Below are positions 6,677-6,758 of a DNA stretch of 6,758 nt, one piece after another; the stretch's first letter is position 1; each line of letters starts with the position of its first letter. Below the pieces are notes generated by a model. The model was not told the DNA's origin and ran no database searches. It was given only the letters and a program-made list of their open reading frames with translations. Made by a program: the position numbers and the translations under genes. The stretch covers positions 1 through 6,758 of the forward strand of contig JABDPP010000009.1 of NCBI GenBank assembly GCA_013042765.1, written 5' to 3'. The DNA comes from Litoreibacter sp. GTDB taxonomy: Bacteria > Pseudomonadota > Alphaproteobacteria > Rhodobacterales > Rhodobacteraceae.

Positions 6677-6686
6677 AATCGCTTCA

Positions 6687-6715
6687 GGCGGGGCCGACAC
6701 GGGCCCCGCCTTTTT
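6687..6715 (+). terminator. Intrinsic terminator-like hairpin after the binding-protein gene
   Basis: A perfect 9-bp GC-rich stem, GGCGGGGCC (6687-6695) with GGCCCCGCC (6702-6710), encloses a 6-base loop and is followed by five T residues (6711-6715). It begins 10 bases after the stop codon. Because the next transporter gene starts only 25 bases after the T-tract in the same direction, it probably acts as a partial terminator or mRNA-stabilising hairpin that keeps binding-protein output above the membrane components. Confidence 0.85.
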
Positions 6716-6739
6716 CAATATATTCTTCGGGAGGGGAAA

Positions 6740-6758
6740 ATGCCCACTGATGCCGCTG
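6740..6758 (+). CDS. Start of the next gene, probably an ABC transporter component
   Basis: Only six codons (MPTDAA) are inside the window. The ATG at 6740 is preceded by a strong ribosome site, GGGAGGGG at 6729-6736, with 3 bases between. An ATG at 6750 in another frame is less well placed. The position directly after a periplasmic binding protein suggests a permease or ATPase subunit; the sequence present is too short to tell which. Confidence 0.6.

Noticed and set aside
5717..6718. Minus-strand open frame of 333 codons opposite the binding protein
   Set aside because: It covers a clear exported binding protein and also runs through the terminator hairpin; its translation has no recognisable motif.

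Overview
The window looks like a carbohydrate/inositol catabolism locus from a high-GC alphaproteobacterium, most likely of the Rhodobacterales (Roseobacter or Paracoccus type). That placement rests on GC-rich codon use, the style of the proteins and the gene combination. It is an inference without any database search. Every base is accounted for by protein genes and short regulatory gaps; no gap exceeds about 156 bp. I saw no tRNA, rRNA, CRISPR array or insertion sequence.

Layout, left to right: (1) positions 1-1297, minus strand: the N-terminal 432 residues of IolD, the thiamine-diphosphate ring-opening hydrolase of the inositol pathway, running off the left edge. (2) 1298-1411: a divergent promoter region with a perfect 16-bp palindrome at 1377-1392. 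(3) 1412-4586, plus strand: three tightly packed genes. These are a Gfo/Idh/MocA dehydrogenase (1412-2539), a TIM-barrel sugar isomerase/inosose dehydratase-like protein (2536-3432, ATGA overlap) and a second, different Gfo/Idh/MocA dehydrogenase (3450-4586). (4) 4595-5593, minus strand: a LacI-family regulator, convergent with the operon and only 8 bp from it. (5) 5594-5749: a second divergent promoter region with an identical 16-bp palindrome at 5650-5665. (6) 5750-6676, plus strand: a periplasmic sugar-binding protein with a signal peptide. (7) 6687-6715: a strong hairpin plus T-tract. (8) 6740 onward: the first six codons of the next transporter gene.

Working model: the binding protein and an off-window ABC transporter import a cyclitol or related sugar. 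The two dehydrogenases and the TIM-barrel enzyme oxidise, isomerise or dehydrate it to an inosose-derived dione, and IolD opens the ring. The LacI-type protein probably represses all of this, including itself, from the two identical operators, one in each divergent promoter region. The presence of IolD makes an inositol-type ring the best guess. Neither dehydrogenase looks like the canonical myo-inositol 2-dehydrogenase IolG, so the real substrate may be another inositol isomer or derivative, or a look-alike such as L-glucose.
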